Shown here: in pieces, positions 27,329 through 35,726 of the stretch
How the letters are laid out: every line of letters starts with the position of its first letter
Position numbering within the stretch: the first letter of the stretch is position 1
Source of the DNA: Prevotella sp.
Lineage (GTDB): Bacteria > Bacteroidota > Bacteroidia > Bacteroidales > Bacteroidaceae
DNA length: 64,000 nucleotides
Assembly: GCA_017554145.1 (NCBI GenBank)
Contig: JAFZIZ010000008.1
Coordinates: forward strand, 1-64,000
Direction: 5' to 3'
Made by a program: the position numbers and the translations under genes
Notes under the pieces: generated by a model
Seen by the model: the letters and a program-made list of their open reading frames with translations, nothing else
What the model was told of the DNA's origin: nothing
Database searches by the model: none

Positions 27329-27769
27329 ATGAAAGAAACCGAACAGACACTGCAACAGATTGAACGTGCCATCAGAAAGATCGCTGACAAGTTTCCTCCT
27401 AAAGAAGAAGCTGATATCCTCACAGACGTTCATCTGAGGGTATCACAAGATACGGGAGAGCTCTTGGCGTTGGATGATGACGACAACGAGATTACACGTT
27501 GCGTCATAGAGCAGTGGATTGAGAACAAGGATGACAATTTCTACGAGGAAATAGAGACAACACTCCGTTCGGTATTGAATAAGCAAAAAGAGCAGATTGA
27601 ACAGATGTCCATCCTAAAGCCCTATTCCTTTGTATTGGAAGACGATGACCGTGAACATATCGCAGAACTCTATCTCGTAGACGATGATACTGCAATTGTT
27701 GACCAAGAGCTGATGGCAGGTCTTGATCAAGATCTGGACAATTTCCTTGAAAATTTATTGAAGAACTAA
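27329..27769 (+). CDS. Acidic hypothetical protein, 146 aa
   Basis: Start at ATG 27329, after the second promoter copy; the longer frame from 27275 would overlap the promoter. The product is strongly acidic and helical, with DDDDNEITRCVIEQWIE and LDQDLDNFLENLL. No signal peptide, membrane segment or known motif. It stands alone, with 12 bases to the convergent lipoprotein gene. Unknown function; the duplicated promoter suggests strong or regulated expression. Confidence 0.65.
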   Translation: MKETEQTLQQIERAIRKIADKFPPKEEADILTDVHLRVSQDTGELLALDDDDNEITRCVIEQWIENKDDNFYEEIETTLRSVLNKQKEQIEQMSILKPYSFVLEDDDREHIAELYLVDDDTAIVDQELMAGLDQDLDNFLENLLKN

Positions 27770-27781
27770 ACTTTTTTCGAC

Positions 27782-28042
27782 TTAATAGCCCTCACGGAAC
27801 ATACGGTCGGCACCGGATGCATCTGGATGTGTGCCTGCCTCACCTGGTATATCGGGAATCTCCAGCAGAGGTTCGTCTTTCCAACTCTCATCATCCACAT
27901 CAATGTCATTCTTCTGGGCAGTGTCTACTGGTAGGCGCACTTGCTCCATCTGTTGCCTATGGTCTGTTTTCGGACGGAAACGATTACATCCTATCAATGT
28001 TACCAACATCAATGCCATCAGGATATAAAAACTTTTTTTCAT
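27782..28042 (-). CDS. Small lipoprotein, 86 aa
   Basis: Signal peptide with lipobox MLVTLIGC (Cys at residue 19), then a charged, Asp/Pro-rich mature part (DVDDESWKDEPLLEIPDIPGEAG) with no fold I recognise. It follows the glucosaminidase gene by 28 bases and is probably co-transcribed. Confidence 0.65.
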   Translation of the reverse strand: MKKSFYILMALMLVTLIGCNRFRPKTDHRQQMEQVRLPVDTAQKNDIDVDDESWKDEPLLEIPDIPGEAGTHPDASGADRMFREGY

Positions 28043-28070
28043 AATTATATGGGGTTTGAGTATATTCCTC

Positions 28071-28976
28071 TTATCTCACTCGAAGGGCATCGCCCACTTG
28101 AATCTGATAATCGGGTGCTAAATCATTCATCTTATACAGGTATTTCAGACGAATACCATACTTCTGAGAGATTGTGTACATCGACTCACCTGCCTGCACA
28201 ATATGCGGACGATTCTTGTATTCCTTTGGCGCATTACGACGTTTCTTCTGCAACCATACATAATCACCTTCTTCCAATTGGGCATCACGGTCCATTTCGT
28301 TATATTTTGCCAACTTCTTATACGAGACATCCACATCTTTGCCAATAGAACGGAAAGTATCACCAGCCTTGGCAATTACATAATAGTTCTGATTAAACTC
28401 ATAAACCTGATGTTCAAGCAGATGCCCCACATGTGTCTCATGTTCTTGGAACTTATCGTATTTCTTGGCTGTGTCATACTCATAGAGTTTATAGAGCTGG
28501 ATGATATCTATCAACTGGATGGCATATCGGGGATTCGTAGCATAGCCACAAGCCTTCAAGCCACGGGCCCATCCCTTATAATCAGTCTGCTTTAATTGGA
28601 AAAGAGAACTGTAGCGCGAACTCGTTGACAGGAAATTGGAATGGTCTTCATAACTGTCATAAGCATTCTTATAGGCACGGAAACACTCATTCCTCTCATC
28701 GTCGTCGTGATAGATTGTTCCACCTGACCATCCATGACACTTGATACCGAAGTGGTTGTTGCCCTTGATGGTCAGTTCACTCTTACCAGCACCTGACTCC
28801 AACACTCCCTGTGCCAACGTGATACTGGCAGGAATATGATAGCGGATCATCTGCTCAATTGCCAAATCCTTGTATTGGTCAAAGTACTGCTGATACGCCT
28901 TGTTCCACACCATCTGTCCCATGGTGGGGATACTGAAAGCGACAGCCAACAAAACAATCAGGATATATCTCTTCAT
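28071..28976 (-). CDS. Exported peptidoglycan glucosaminidase with LysM domains
   Basis: 301 aa from the ATG at 28976. Signal peptide, then a GH73-like mannosyl-glycoprotein endo-beta-N-acetylglucosaminidase domain (about 30-170: IPASITLAQGVLESGAGKSEL with the catalytic Glu, NNHFGIKCHGWSG, FRAYKNAYDSYEDHSNFL, GWARGLKACGYATNPRYA), and two LysM modules (about 200-245 with YYVIAKAGDTFRSIGKDVDVS, and 255-301 with HIVQAGESMYTISQKYGI). Cuts the glycan strand during growth or division. It is divergent from cdd with overlapping promoters. Confidence 0.87.
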   Translation of the reverse strand: MKRYILIVLLAVAFSIPTMGQMVWNKAYQQYFDQYKDLAIEQMIRYHIPASITLAQGVLESGAGKSELTIKGNNHFGIKCHGWSGGTIYHDDDERNECFRAYKNAYDSYEDHSNFLSTSSRYSSLFQLKQTDYKGWARGLKACGYATNPRYAIQLIDIIQLYKLYEYDTAKKYDKFQEHETHVGHLLEHQVYEFNQNYYVIAKAGDTFRSIGKDVDVSYKKLAKYNEMDRDAQLEEGDYVWLQKKRRNAPKEYKNRPHIVQAGESMYTISQKYGIRLKYLYKMNDLAPDYQIQVGDALRVR

Positions 28977-28996
28977 GAACAATTCTTTGTTTTCTG

Positions 28997-29027
28997 TTGC
29001 AAAAGTAAAGAAAAATAATTATATTTG
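28997..29027 (+). promoter_or_regulatory. Promoter of cdd
   Basis: TTG 28997-28999, 20-base spacer, -7 TATATTTG 29020-29027, start codon 20 bases later. Confidence 0.7.
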
Positions 29028-29030
29028 CAA
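29000..29030 (-). promoter_or_regulatory. Promoter of the glucosaminidase gene, overlapping the cdd promoter
   Basis: Minus-strand -7 TACTTTTG (complement at 29000-29007) and -33 TTG (complement of CAA 29028-29030), 20-base spacer. Each promoter's -33 abuts the other's -7. Confidence 0.7.
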
Positions 29031-29046
29031 CAAAATTAGAAAGATT

Positions 29047-29520
29047 ATGGAAGAGAGGTTTATTAATTCAATCATTCAGGTGGTACAAATCACAGAGTTA
29101 TCTGACATAGAACGTGCTTTAGTAGAGAAAGCGATAGAGGCAACCGACAGATCGTACGCCAACTATTCCAATTTCCATGTAGGTGCTGCCGTACTGTTGA
29201 AGAATGGTGAAACTATCATGGGTTGTAATCAGGAGAATGTGGCGTTTCCTGCGGGCATCTGTGCAGAACGCACTGCCCTCTACGCTGCTGGTGCACAATA
29301 TCCTGACTCTCCCGTTATGATGTTAGCTATTGCGGCACGTAATACGGAAGGAAATATGCAAGAAGAGCCGATTAGTCCTTGTGGCGTGTGTCGTCAGGTA
29401 ATGGTTGAGACGGAGACACGTTTCCAGCAACCCATCCGCATCCTGCTATATGGCACAAAACATATTTATATCGTGGATGGCATCAAGGCACTGATGCCAT
29501 TGAGTTTTACAGATTTCTAA
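29047..29520 (+). CDS. cdd: Cytidine deaminase
   Basis: 157 aa from ATG 29047, directly after the promoter; the longer upstream frame is not used. Deaminates cytidine/deoxycytidine to uridine/deoxyuridine. Zn site motifs FHVGAAV, CAERTALYAAG (Cys-Ala-Glu) and PCGVCRQVM. Its 3' end overlaps the convergent beta-helix lipoprotein gene by 14 bases. Confidence 0.92.
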   Translation: MEERFINSIIQVVQITELSDIERALVEKAIEATDRSYANYSNFHVGAAVLLKNGETIMGCNQENVAFPAGICAERTALYAAGAQYPDSPVMMLAIAARNTEGNMQEEPISPCGVCRQVMVETETRFQQPIRILLYGTKHIYIVDGIKALMPLSFTDF

Positions 29521-30793
29521 GGTCTCCTATCTTATTTTTATAGGCAGGTGATTTCTCCTGAATAGAGAAGTTGTAAAACAGGTTGTCGGTATCAAACGTG
29601 ACGAAGTGATCTTTGCCTTGTACCTCACTATCTGGTGCCTCCCAAATAATATCTTCAACTCCTTCCGTATCAGTCGGTTGTGGTGTTCTCATAATGCAAT
29701 GATAGAAGGTGTAATCAGTACCCTCTCCCATGACGACATCCTCCTCATAACCTGTTATCAGAGTATTATCACAGGTAATCACACTCTTTGCATCGAAGCG
29801 GAGAGCGACACCTCTATCGGCAGAGAAAGGATAGAACTGTGCTAACGTGGTATGGTCGATATGAACGTTTGAACTCATCACATTCAGACAATCGCCTTGC
29901 GTATTGCTAATGCGACAACTGTCTAACGATGCAGAAGCCTCATTGGTTTCCACGCCCGTTCCCATACAGTTATGAATGGTACATCGAAGCAGAGTGAGTG
30001 ATGACTGTTTCTCACATGAGATAGCCGTACAAGCATTCCTGATCTCGCAATCCTGCAACAGATTATCTTTAGAGGAAGAATGAATAATGATTCCTTTCCA
30101 CTGTCCGCTGATGCGGTCATAAGGAAGATAGGAGAACATCCGATCCAGACGGTCGCCCCTCATCAGGCAACTGTCTGCTACCAGCGTTCCCTCCACCTCA
30201 ATGCCTGCACCATCGTGGAAATAGAGTTGCGTGTGAGCAAGTGTCAATGTAGCACCTTTGGCAACGCGAATGCCCTTGCGAATAACGATAGGTTGACGGT
30301 CGTCAATCAGCATATTCTCTTTCACCTCCAGTTTCTCATCGATAAACCGTGCTTTCCAACTATACGCACAGAGTTTTATAGGCTGCTCCACCCCACTCTC
30401 TAAAGTAAAGATTAACAGGTCTTCAATATGTTTGGGTTCCGACTGTGCAACAGCAGGTGCCGTCAGTTCCACAAACACACGGATGGAGTCATTCTTGCGC
30501 ACCTCAAAGTCATAGGCAACAGAATCAACATAATTACCATCCACATTCACGCGGAAACCAGAAAGTGAAGGTTGCTTCAAACGGACTTCTTTGATGCGTA
30601 CACCAGTATTAGTCTCGTTATGTACCCAGAAATCGTATGTACGCGTAGGAACGGTACTGAATACCGTATCCATTGATACGCTATCAGTGGAGAATGTCAG
30701 CAGCACCGAAGGGTCTACTGAAAACTCGTCCTTATCCGTACAACCCACCAACAATGCTGCGGAGGTCAAGAGACATAAAAAAATCCGTTTCAT
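29507..30793 (-). CDS. Lipoprotein with right-handed parallel beta-helix
   Basis: 428 aa. Lipobox SAALLVGC. Residues about 20-150 are an Ig-like beta domain; from about 165 to 380 a right-handed beta-helix with short coils (LTLAHTQLYFHDGAGIEVEGTL, LLQDCEIRNACTAISCEKQSSLTLLRC, NTQGDCLNVMSSNVHI). Similar lipoproteins of Bacteroidota are uncharacterised surface proteins. The start codon lies in the loop of a terminator-like hairpin (30777-30816) that ends the rubrerythrin message, and expression may depend on readthrough. Confidence 0.75.
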   Translation of the reverse strand: MKRIFLCLLTSAALLVGCTDKDEFSVDPSVLLTFSTDSVSMDTVFSTVPTRTYDFWVHNETNTGVRIKEVRLKQPSLSGFRVNVDGNYVDSVAYDFEVRKNDSIRVFVELTAPAVAQSEPKHIEDLLIFTLESGVEQPIKLCAYSWKARFIDEKLEVKENMLIDDRQPIVIRKGIRVAKGATLTLAHTQLYFHDGAGIEVEGTLVADSCLMRGDRLDRMFSYLPYDRISGQWKGIIIHSSSKDNLLQDCEIRNACTAISCEKQSSLTLLRCTIHNCMGTGVETNEASASLDSCRISNTQGDCLNVMSSNVHIDHTTLAQFYPFSADRGVALRFDAKSVITCDNTLITGYEEDVVMGEGTDYTFYHCIMRTPQPTDTEGVEDIIWEAPDSEVQGKDHFVTFDTDNLFYNFSIQEKSPAYKNKIGDLRNL

Positions 30794-30816
30794 CTGATGA
30801 TAAAACGGACTTTTTT
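30777..30816. terminator. Terminator-like hairpin overlapping a start codon
   Basis: Arms ATCCGTTT (30783-30790) and AAACGGAC (30803-30810), with A and T runs on both sides. On the minus strand it follows rubrerythrin, and its 3' arm plus T run are codons 2-6 of the next gene, whose ATG (30791-30793) is in the loop. Confidence 0.7.
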
Positions 30817-30833
30817 ACAATTTATTATTTCAG

Positions 30834-30868
30834 TCTTTAACCTTTAATCGTTAAACTATAAACTTTAC
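30834..30868. repeat. Heptad tract (CTTTAA-type), 5 units
   Basis: TCTTTAA, CCTTTAA, TCGTTAA, ACTATAA, ACTTTAC. It contains the complement of the rubrerythrin TAA stop (30865-30867). Confidence 0.7.
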
Positions 30869-31419
30869 TTGAAGTACCTCTTCAGCAGTCCAGCAAAGCC
30901 AGCACCATGACGAGCCTCGTCCTTAGCCATCTCGTGAACAGTATCATGGATAGCATCGAAGCCAGCAGCCTTGGCGTTCTTTGCAATACGGAACTTATCC
31001 TCACAGGCACCAGCCTCTGCAGCAGCACGTTTCTCCAGATTCGTCTTAGTATCCCATACGCATTCACCCAACAACTCAGCAAAACGAGAAGCATGGTCGG
31101 CTTCCTCAAAAGCATAGCGCTTGAAAGCCTCGGCAATTTCGGGATAGCCCTCACGGTCGGCCTGACGGGCCATAGCTAAATACATACCTACCTCACTGCA
31201 CTCACCATTGAAGTGGTTGCGCAAGTCGTCAATCATTTCCTGTGAAACACCCTCAGGCTTACCGTCACCAATCTTATGAACAGTAGCATAGGTCATATCG
31301 GCATCGTCCTTCAGTTCAGAGAACTTAGAGGCAGGAGCCTTACAGATTGGACACTTCTCGGGAGCAGCATCGCCTTCATAGATATATCCACAAACGGCGC
31401 AAATAAACTTTTTCTTCAT
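30865..31419 (-). CDS. Rubrerythrin with N-terminal rubredoxin domain
   Basis: 184 aa. Rubredoxin-like Fe(Cys)4 site at the N-terminus ([12 protein letters not shown] and [11 protein letters not shown]), followed by a four-helix di-iron domain with Glu/His ligands ([59 protein letters not shown]). The order is reversed relative to classical rubrerythrin. Reduces hydrogen peroxide in anaerobes. Monocistronic promoter upstream. Confidence 0.9.
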   Translation of the reverse strand: MKKKFICAVCGYIYEGDAAPEKCPICKAPASKFSELKDDADMTYATVHKIGDGKPEGVSQEMIDDLRNHFNGECSEVGMYLAMARQADREGYPEIAEAFKRYAFEEADHASRFAELLGECVWDTKTNLEKRAAAEAGACEDKFRIAKNAKAAGFDAIHDTVHEMAKDEARHGAGFAGLLKRYFK

Positions 31420-31460
31420 AATCGTAATTGTTTAGGATTAGTACTTATCACTTACTTTTG

Positions 31461-31490
31461 CAAAGATAGAAAAAAACTAGCAAAATACAA
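31461..31490 (-). promoter_or_regulatory. Promoter of rubrerythrin
   Basis: Minus-strand TATCTTTG (complement of CAAAGATA 31461-31468) with TTG (complement of CAA 31488-31490), spacer 19. Confidence 0.7.
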
Positions 31491-31528
31491 AATAAATTCA
31501 CATTTATTTTAATTTCAGGATTTTTTAC

Positions 31529-31536
31529 TATATTTG
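31529..31536 (+). promoter_or_regulatory. -7 element of the hydroxyacid dehydrogenase gene
   Basis: TATATTTG, followed by the ATG at 31565. Confidence 0.55.
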
Positions 31537-31564
31537 CAACGACATTTACAATACATTATATAAT

Positions 31565-32515
31565 ATGATGATAGTAATACTTGACGGATATACTACGAAT
31601 CCTGACGGTCATATGTGGAAACCGTTAGAGGAAATCGGTCAACTGACTGTTTATGACCGTACAAGACCCGAAGAGGTTATTATGCGAGCAAAGGATGCAG
31701 AGATTATTCTGACAAACAAAGTGTGTCTGCGAAAGCAAGAAATAGAACAACTATCCAAGTTGAGATATATTGGCGTATTGGCAACGGGTTATAACGTGAT
31801 AGACTTGGAGGCTGCCCGTAAGCACGGTATCACGGTGACTAATGTTCCTGCCTATAGCACAGAGAGTGTGGCGCAGATGGTCTTTTCACATCTGCTTACC
31901 GTTACCAATCATACCGAACACTATGCCATTCAAAATCGAGCAGGGAAATGGACAAATAGTCCAGACTTCAGTTATTGCGACACGCCGTTGACAGAACTCG
32001 CAGGAAAGACCTTCGGCATTATCGGACTGGGAAACATCGGTCAGCGTGTGGCTGCCATCGCCCATGCCTTTGGTATGAACGTCATTGCCTATACCAGTAA
32101 GACGGCGGAAGCATTACCATCATATATCGAGAAAAGGACACTAGACGGATTGTTGGCTGAGAGTGATGTGCTAAGTCTGCATTGTCCATTGACGCCAGAC
32201 ACCAAATATCTAATTAACTACCAGACGCTGCAGAAAATGAAGTCCTCCGCTATCCTTATCAATACGGGACGTGGTCCGTTGGTCAATGATTTGGATGTGG
32301 CAGATGCTCTTAATTCAAACCATCTGCAGGCATTCTGTGCCGATGTGTTGACAGAAGAACCTCCAATATTTGGCAACCCGCTATTGGAATGCGAGAATGC
32401 CTATATCACACCGCATATTGCTTGGGCATCTAATGAAGCACGGATTCGTTTAGCAGATGTGGCTATTAACAATGTTCGAGCGTTCATTGAGGGGAATCCT
32501 CAAAATGTTGTATAA
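31565..32515 (+). CDS. D-isomer-specific 2-hydroxyacid dehydrogenase
   Basis: 316 aa. NAD-binding Rossmann motif GKTFGIIGLGNIGQRVAAIA, catalytic Arg in LINTGRGPLVND, Glu in DVLTEEPP and His in YITPHIAWAS. Reduces a 2-oxoacid such as hydroxypyruvate or glyoxylate; it resembles glycerate dehydrogenase in Bacteroidales. The ATG at 31565 or the one directly after it (31568) could be the start. Single gene with its own -7 element. Confidence 0.87.
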   Translation: MMIVILDGYTTNPDGHMWKPLEEIGQLTVYDRTRPEEVIMRAKDAEIILTNKVCLRKQEIEQLSKLRYIGVLATGYNVIDLEAARKHGITVTNVPAYSTESVAQMVFSHLLTVTNHTEHYAIQNRAGKWTNSPDFSYCDTPLTELAGKTFGIIGLGNIGQRVAAIAHAFGMNVIAYTSKTAEALPSYIEKRTLDGLLAESDVLSLHCPLTPDTKYLINYQTLQKMKSSAILINTGRGPLVNDLDVADALNSNHLQAFCADVLTEEPPIFGNPLLECENAYITPHIAWASNEARIRLADVAINNVRAFIEGNPQNVV

Positions 32516-32543
32516 AAAAAGTGGTCGCCTTAGCGACGACCAC
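32514..32543 (-). terminator. Terminator overlapping the 3' end of the His-rich protein gene
   Basis: Arms GTGGTCG (32521-32527) and CGACCAC (32537-32543); on the minus strand a T run follows (complement of the A run at 32514-32520). The first arm encodes the last residues before the stop. Confidence 0.8.
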
Positions 32544-33066
32544 CGTGATGTACAGGAACGTGATGTCCAGAAGTTTTCTGTGCGATGTGCTTCGGACCAT
32601 CATGTTTGGGGTGATGGTGTATCGGAGCAACGGGCTTCGGAGCGTGGTAAGGACGTGTATGACCACCCTTGTAACTTGCAAACACTGTTGGATGGTGCTT
32701 GAAGAAGCGTGTTCTGTCATAGTGGCTGTAGATATGGAATCTCCATGCTCCATTGTGCCACGTAATCGGACGATAGAAGTAGGTCAGTTCCATAAATTTA
32801 TTGAATTGCCAACCATTCAGCACGAAGCGGAGTTCTGTATTGCGGCGATTCCACCAAGTGCCATAAGCATCATGGCGACCATTTACACTCATCAGGTAGT
32901 CCAGATTGATCTCGTAGACGGCATCATACTGGGCATCCGTCAGATTCAGCTCGTAAGCCATTTTATCACTGAGGAACAAAGCCTCGTTCTTTGCTGCGTT
33001 ATAGCTCATTGCATTGGCTGTGATAGTCATTACCATCATCATTGCCATCATCATCATTTTCTTCAT
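32530..33066 (-). CDS. Exported His-rich protein, 178 aa
   Basis: Start at ATG 33066 (MKKMMMMAMMMVMTITANA signal peptide); two residues more if ATG 33072 is used. The core (NEALFLSDKMAYELNLTDAQYDAVYEINLDYL, TELRFVLNGWQFNKFMELTYFYRPITWHNG) has the look of Bacteroidota periplasmic helical proteins with LT..Q...V..IN. The last 45 residues carry many His and Pro (HHHPKHDGPKH, GHHVPVHHG), which could bind metal. Uncharacterised; promoter at 33119-33148. Confidence 0.65.
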   Translation of the reverse strand: MKKMMMMAMMMVMTITANAMSYNAAKNEALFLSDKMAYELNLTDAQYDAVYEINLDYLMSVNGRHDAYGTWWNRRNTELRFVLNGWQFNKFMELTYFYRPITWHNGAWRFHIYSHYDRTRFFKHHPTVFASYKGGHTRPYHAPKPVAPIHHHPKHDGPKHIAQKTSGHHVPVHHGGRR

Positions 33067-33118
33067 AATCATATCTCCTATCTTTAAGAGTTAGACATTT
33101 TGTTTCTTGTTCACATTG

Positions 33119-33148
33119 CAAAGGTATGGCTTTTTCAGAAGTATTCAA
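33119..33148 (-). promoter_or_regulatory. Promoter of the His-rich protein gene
   Basis: Minus-strand TACCTTTG (33119-33126) and TTG (complement of CAA 33146-33148), spacer 19. Confidence 0.7.
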
Positions 33149-33250
33149 AAGGAATCTTCCTAAAACGAAGGTCCTAAAACCCTAAAGATAAATGGGGATT
33201 TACCCGTAGAATATGAAATAATCCGTGATAAACTACACAAAATCATAAGA

Positions 33251-33285
33251 ATTGCAGATTTATTTATTATATTTGTAGCCGAATA
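33251..33285 (+). promoter_or_regulatory. Shared promoter module, copy 1
   Basis: ATTGCAGATTTATTT followed by ATTATATTTGTAGCCGAATA. The last 18 bases, from the -7 TATATTTG on, are identical to copies at 45459-45492 and 49310-49343. Drives the AmmeMemoRadiSam operon. Confidence 0.7.
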
Positions 33286-33305
33286 TATTTGAAAACCCGA
33301 TAAAA

Positions 33306-34790
33306 ATGGGAAAACTAGTTACTATAATAATAACAATCATGATGATGAATACATGTAACGGACAACGGAAAGAATTGACGGTGAGACCTGCTACTCAGGC
33401 AGGACGGTTCTACGAGGGTAATGCGCAACGGCTCAGCGCAGAGGTTGACAGTTTCTTAGTGTTGCATGCGAATGACAAGAAGTGGAATCATCTGGCTGCC
33501 ATCATCGTGCCACATGCTGGCTATTATTTTTCTGGCAATGTTGCAGCGGCTGCATATATGTCGATACCTGCCGATAAGCAATATAAGCGGATTTTCCTAT
33601 TAGGACCGAGTCATCATGAGTGGTTAGACGAGGTATCGGTGAATATGGAAGCAGACTATTATGCTACCCCATTGGGACAGGTGAAGGTAGATGTCGAGAC
33701 GGCGCAGAAACTGATAGAGGCAGATAGTGTGTTCCGCTATCGTCCTGAAGCCCACGACAGGGAGCATTGTTTAGAGGTGCAGTTGCCGTTCCTACAAAGA
33801 CGATTCATCAAGGATATTCCTCCTATCATACCCATCATCATTTCCACTAATGATTACCAAAAACTGAAACGAATAGCAGAAGCACTGAAACCCTATTTCA
33901 CGGAGGAGAACTTATTTGTCATCAGTAGCGACTTCTCTCACTATCCGTCATATGAGGATGCTTGCACGGTAGATGCCAAGACAGGCAAAGCGTTGGAGAG
34001 TGGCGACGTGGGGCAGTTTATATCCACTATCGAGAAAAATGCCAATAGTGGTATACGGAATCTGGCAACAAGTGCTTGTGGAGAGTTTCCTATCATCACA
34101 TTGTTACTAATGATGGATAGTAACTATGAGGTGAAACACCTGTTGTATCAGAATTCTGGAGATATTGACGACCATGACCATAGTCGTGTGGTGGGCTATC
34201 ATGCCTTTGCCGTCCTTCGAGGAACAGAGTTCTCTCTGTCTGCGGACGATAAACGGCTACTGAAACAGATAGCACTGACGAGTATCAAGGATTCGTTGGA
34301 CGGCAAAGGGACTGTTGGCTCATGGCAGTTAGTACTTAGCTCTTTGCCAAAGGCTAATAGCCAAATGCTAACAGCTAAATGTGGTGCCTTCGTCTCCCTA
34401 CACAAACAGGGACGACTACGCGGTTGTATTGGACATTTCGGCGAAGATGTGCCACTCTATGAGATAGTAGCAGAGATGGCAAGAGCGGCAGCTTTCGAAG
34501 ATCCAAGGTTTTTGCCTGTTACCAAAGAGGAACTGGATGATATCGACATTGAGATTTCTGTTCTCACTCCCATGCGACGCATACAGAGTCTGGATGAGTT
34601 TCTGTTACACCGTCATGGCATTTATATCCGTAAAGGTTATCGCAGTGGAACGTTTCTGCCTCAGGTCGCTGATGAGGTAAACTGGACGAAGGAAGAGTTC
34701 GTGGGACATTGTTCGCAAGACAAGGCGGGTCTTGGCTGGGACGGTTGGAAAGACGCAGAACTGTATGTTTACGAAGCGATTGTGTTTTAA
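33306..34790 (+). CDS. AmmeMemoRadiSam B-A fusion (MEMO-like + AMMECR1-like)
   Basis: 494 aa. N-terminal signal-like segment, then a MEMO1-like domain (about 25-300) with metal-site residues in IVPHAGYYFSGNV, GPSHHEW, REHCLEVQLPFLQ, ISSDFSHY and SACGEFP. An AMMECR1 domain follows (about 320-494) with the hallmark LRGCIGHF. The linker is encoded by a heptad tract at 34333-34381. Together with the next gene it forms the three-part system known by name only; substrate and product are unknown. The signal-like N-terminus (VTIIITIMMMNTC) may place it outside the cytoplasm. Confidence 0.87.
   Translation: MGKLVTIIITIMMMNTCNGQRKELTVRPATQAGRFYEGNAQRLSAEVDSFLVLHANDKKWNHLAAIIVPHAGYYFSGNVAAAAYMSIPADKQYKRIFLLGPSHHEWLDEVSVNMEADYYATPLGQVKVDVETAQKLIEADSVFRYRPEAHDREHCLEVQLPFLQRRFIKDIPPIIPIIISTNDYQKLKRIAEALKPYFTEENLFVISSDFSHYPSYEDACTVDAKTGKALESGDVGQFISTIEKNANSGIRNLATSACGEFPIITLLLMMDSNYEVKHLLYQNSGDIDDHDHSRVVGYHAFAVLRGTEFSLSADDKRLLKQIALTSIKDSLDGKGTVGSWQLVLSSLPKANSQMLTAKCGAFVSLHKQGRLRGCIGHFGEDVPLYEIVAEMARAAAFEDPRFLPVTKEELDDIDIEISVLTPMRRIQSLDEFLLHRHGIYIRKGYRSGTFLPQVADEVNWTKEEFVGHCSQDKAGLGWDGWKDAELYVYEAIVF
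34333..34381. repeat. Heptad tract in the AmmeMemo linker, 7 units
   Basis: TACTTAG, CTCTTTG, CCAAAGG, CTAATAG, CCAAATG, CTAACAG, CTAAATG: strongly degenerate, but every unit ends in G in exact 7-base register. Confidence 0.65.
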
Positions 34791-35653
34791 TGGAATGTAG
34801 ATATTATCAGCGGTTGGACGACGGGAAGATAGAGTGCCTGCTCTGTCCGCATCATTGTCATATTGCCAATGGCAAGACAGGAATCTGTCGTAGTCGTCGT
34901 AACCAAGATGGAGTGCTGATAAGTGAGGTTTATGGTAAACCTTGTTCAGTTGCCATTGACCCTATCGAGAAGAAACCACTGTATCACTTTCATTCTGGCA
35001 CGAAATGTCTATCTATTGCCTGTACAGGTTGTAACTTTCATTGCTTGAACTGTCAGAATCACGAAATCTCGCAAGTAGCACCATCGGATGTGGGACATTA
35101 TCATCTTACACCTTCACAGGTAGTAGAACTCTGTCTTGAACATCACTGTCCAGGTATCGCCTATACCTATACAGAGCCACTCACCTATATAGAATATGTG
35201 ACGGATACGGCACTGTTGGCACATGAAAGCGGACTATGGAACATCCTCGTCACGGCAGGCTATGTCTGCAAGGAACCACTGAGTGACCTTCTACCCTATC
35301 TCGATGCTGCCAACATTGATTTGAAATCATTCAGCGATGATATCTATCAGCATGTCAGTGGTGGACATCTCTCTACCGTTCTTGACACAATCCTCACGAT
35401 GAGGGATGCTGGTATTTGGATAGAACTGACGAATCTCATCATTCCTGGCATCAACGACGATATGAAAATGATTCGAGAGATGTGTCGCTGGATAGCAGAC
35501 AATGGTCTTGCTGACCACCCACTCCATTTTAGTCGTTTCTTTCCTCGCTATAAGATTCAGGATATCAATCCTACTCCTATCAGCACCTTGAAAGAGGCAC
35601 AGCGCATCGCTATTGAGGAAGGTCTACAAGATGTTTATCTTGGGAATATATAA
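34790..35653 (+). CDS. amrS: AmmeMemoRadiSam radical SAM enzyme
   Basis: 287 aa. Its ATG shares one base with the stop of the fusion gene. Radical SAM cluster CNFHCLNC (CX3CX2C) in the usual AmrS context CTGCNFHCLNCQNHEISQ; an N-terminal set of Cys/His (CLLCPHHCHI...TGIC) and YTEPLTYIEYVTDTALLAH are also typical. Related to pyruvate-formate-lyase activating enzymes. The start at 34790 is chosen over 34709 because of the overlap and because MECRYYQRLDDGKIECLLC is the family N-terminus. Confidence 0.9.
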   Translation: MECRYYQRLDDGKIECLLCPHHCHIANGKTGICRSRRNQDGVLISEVYGKPCSVAIDPIEKKPLYHFHSGTKCLSIACTGCNFHCLNCQNHEISQVAPSDVGHYHLTPSQVVELCLEHHCPGIAYTYTEPLTYIEYVTDTALLAHESGLWNILVTAGYVCKEPLSDLLPYLDAANIDLKSFSDDIYQHVSGGHLSTVLDTILTMRDAGIWIELTNLIIPGINDDMKMIREMCRWIADNGLADHPLHFSRFFPRYKIQDINPTPISTLKEAQRIAIEEGLQDVYLGNI

Positions 35654-35726
35654 ATGACTTCATCCTCAAAATCTATTTACAATGTTAAGGTTAATTGGAA
35701 TAAACAAAAAAAAACCAATTCATATA

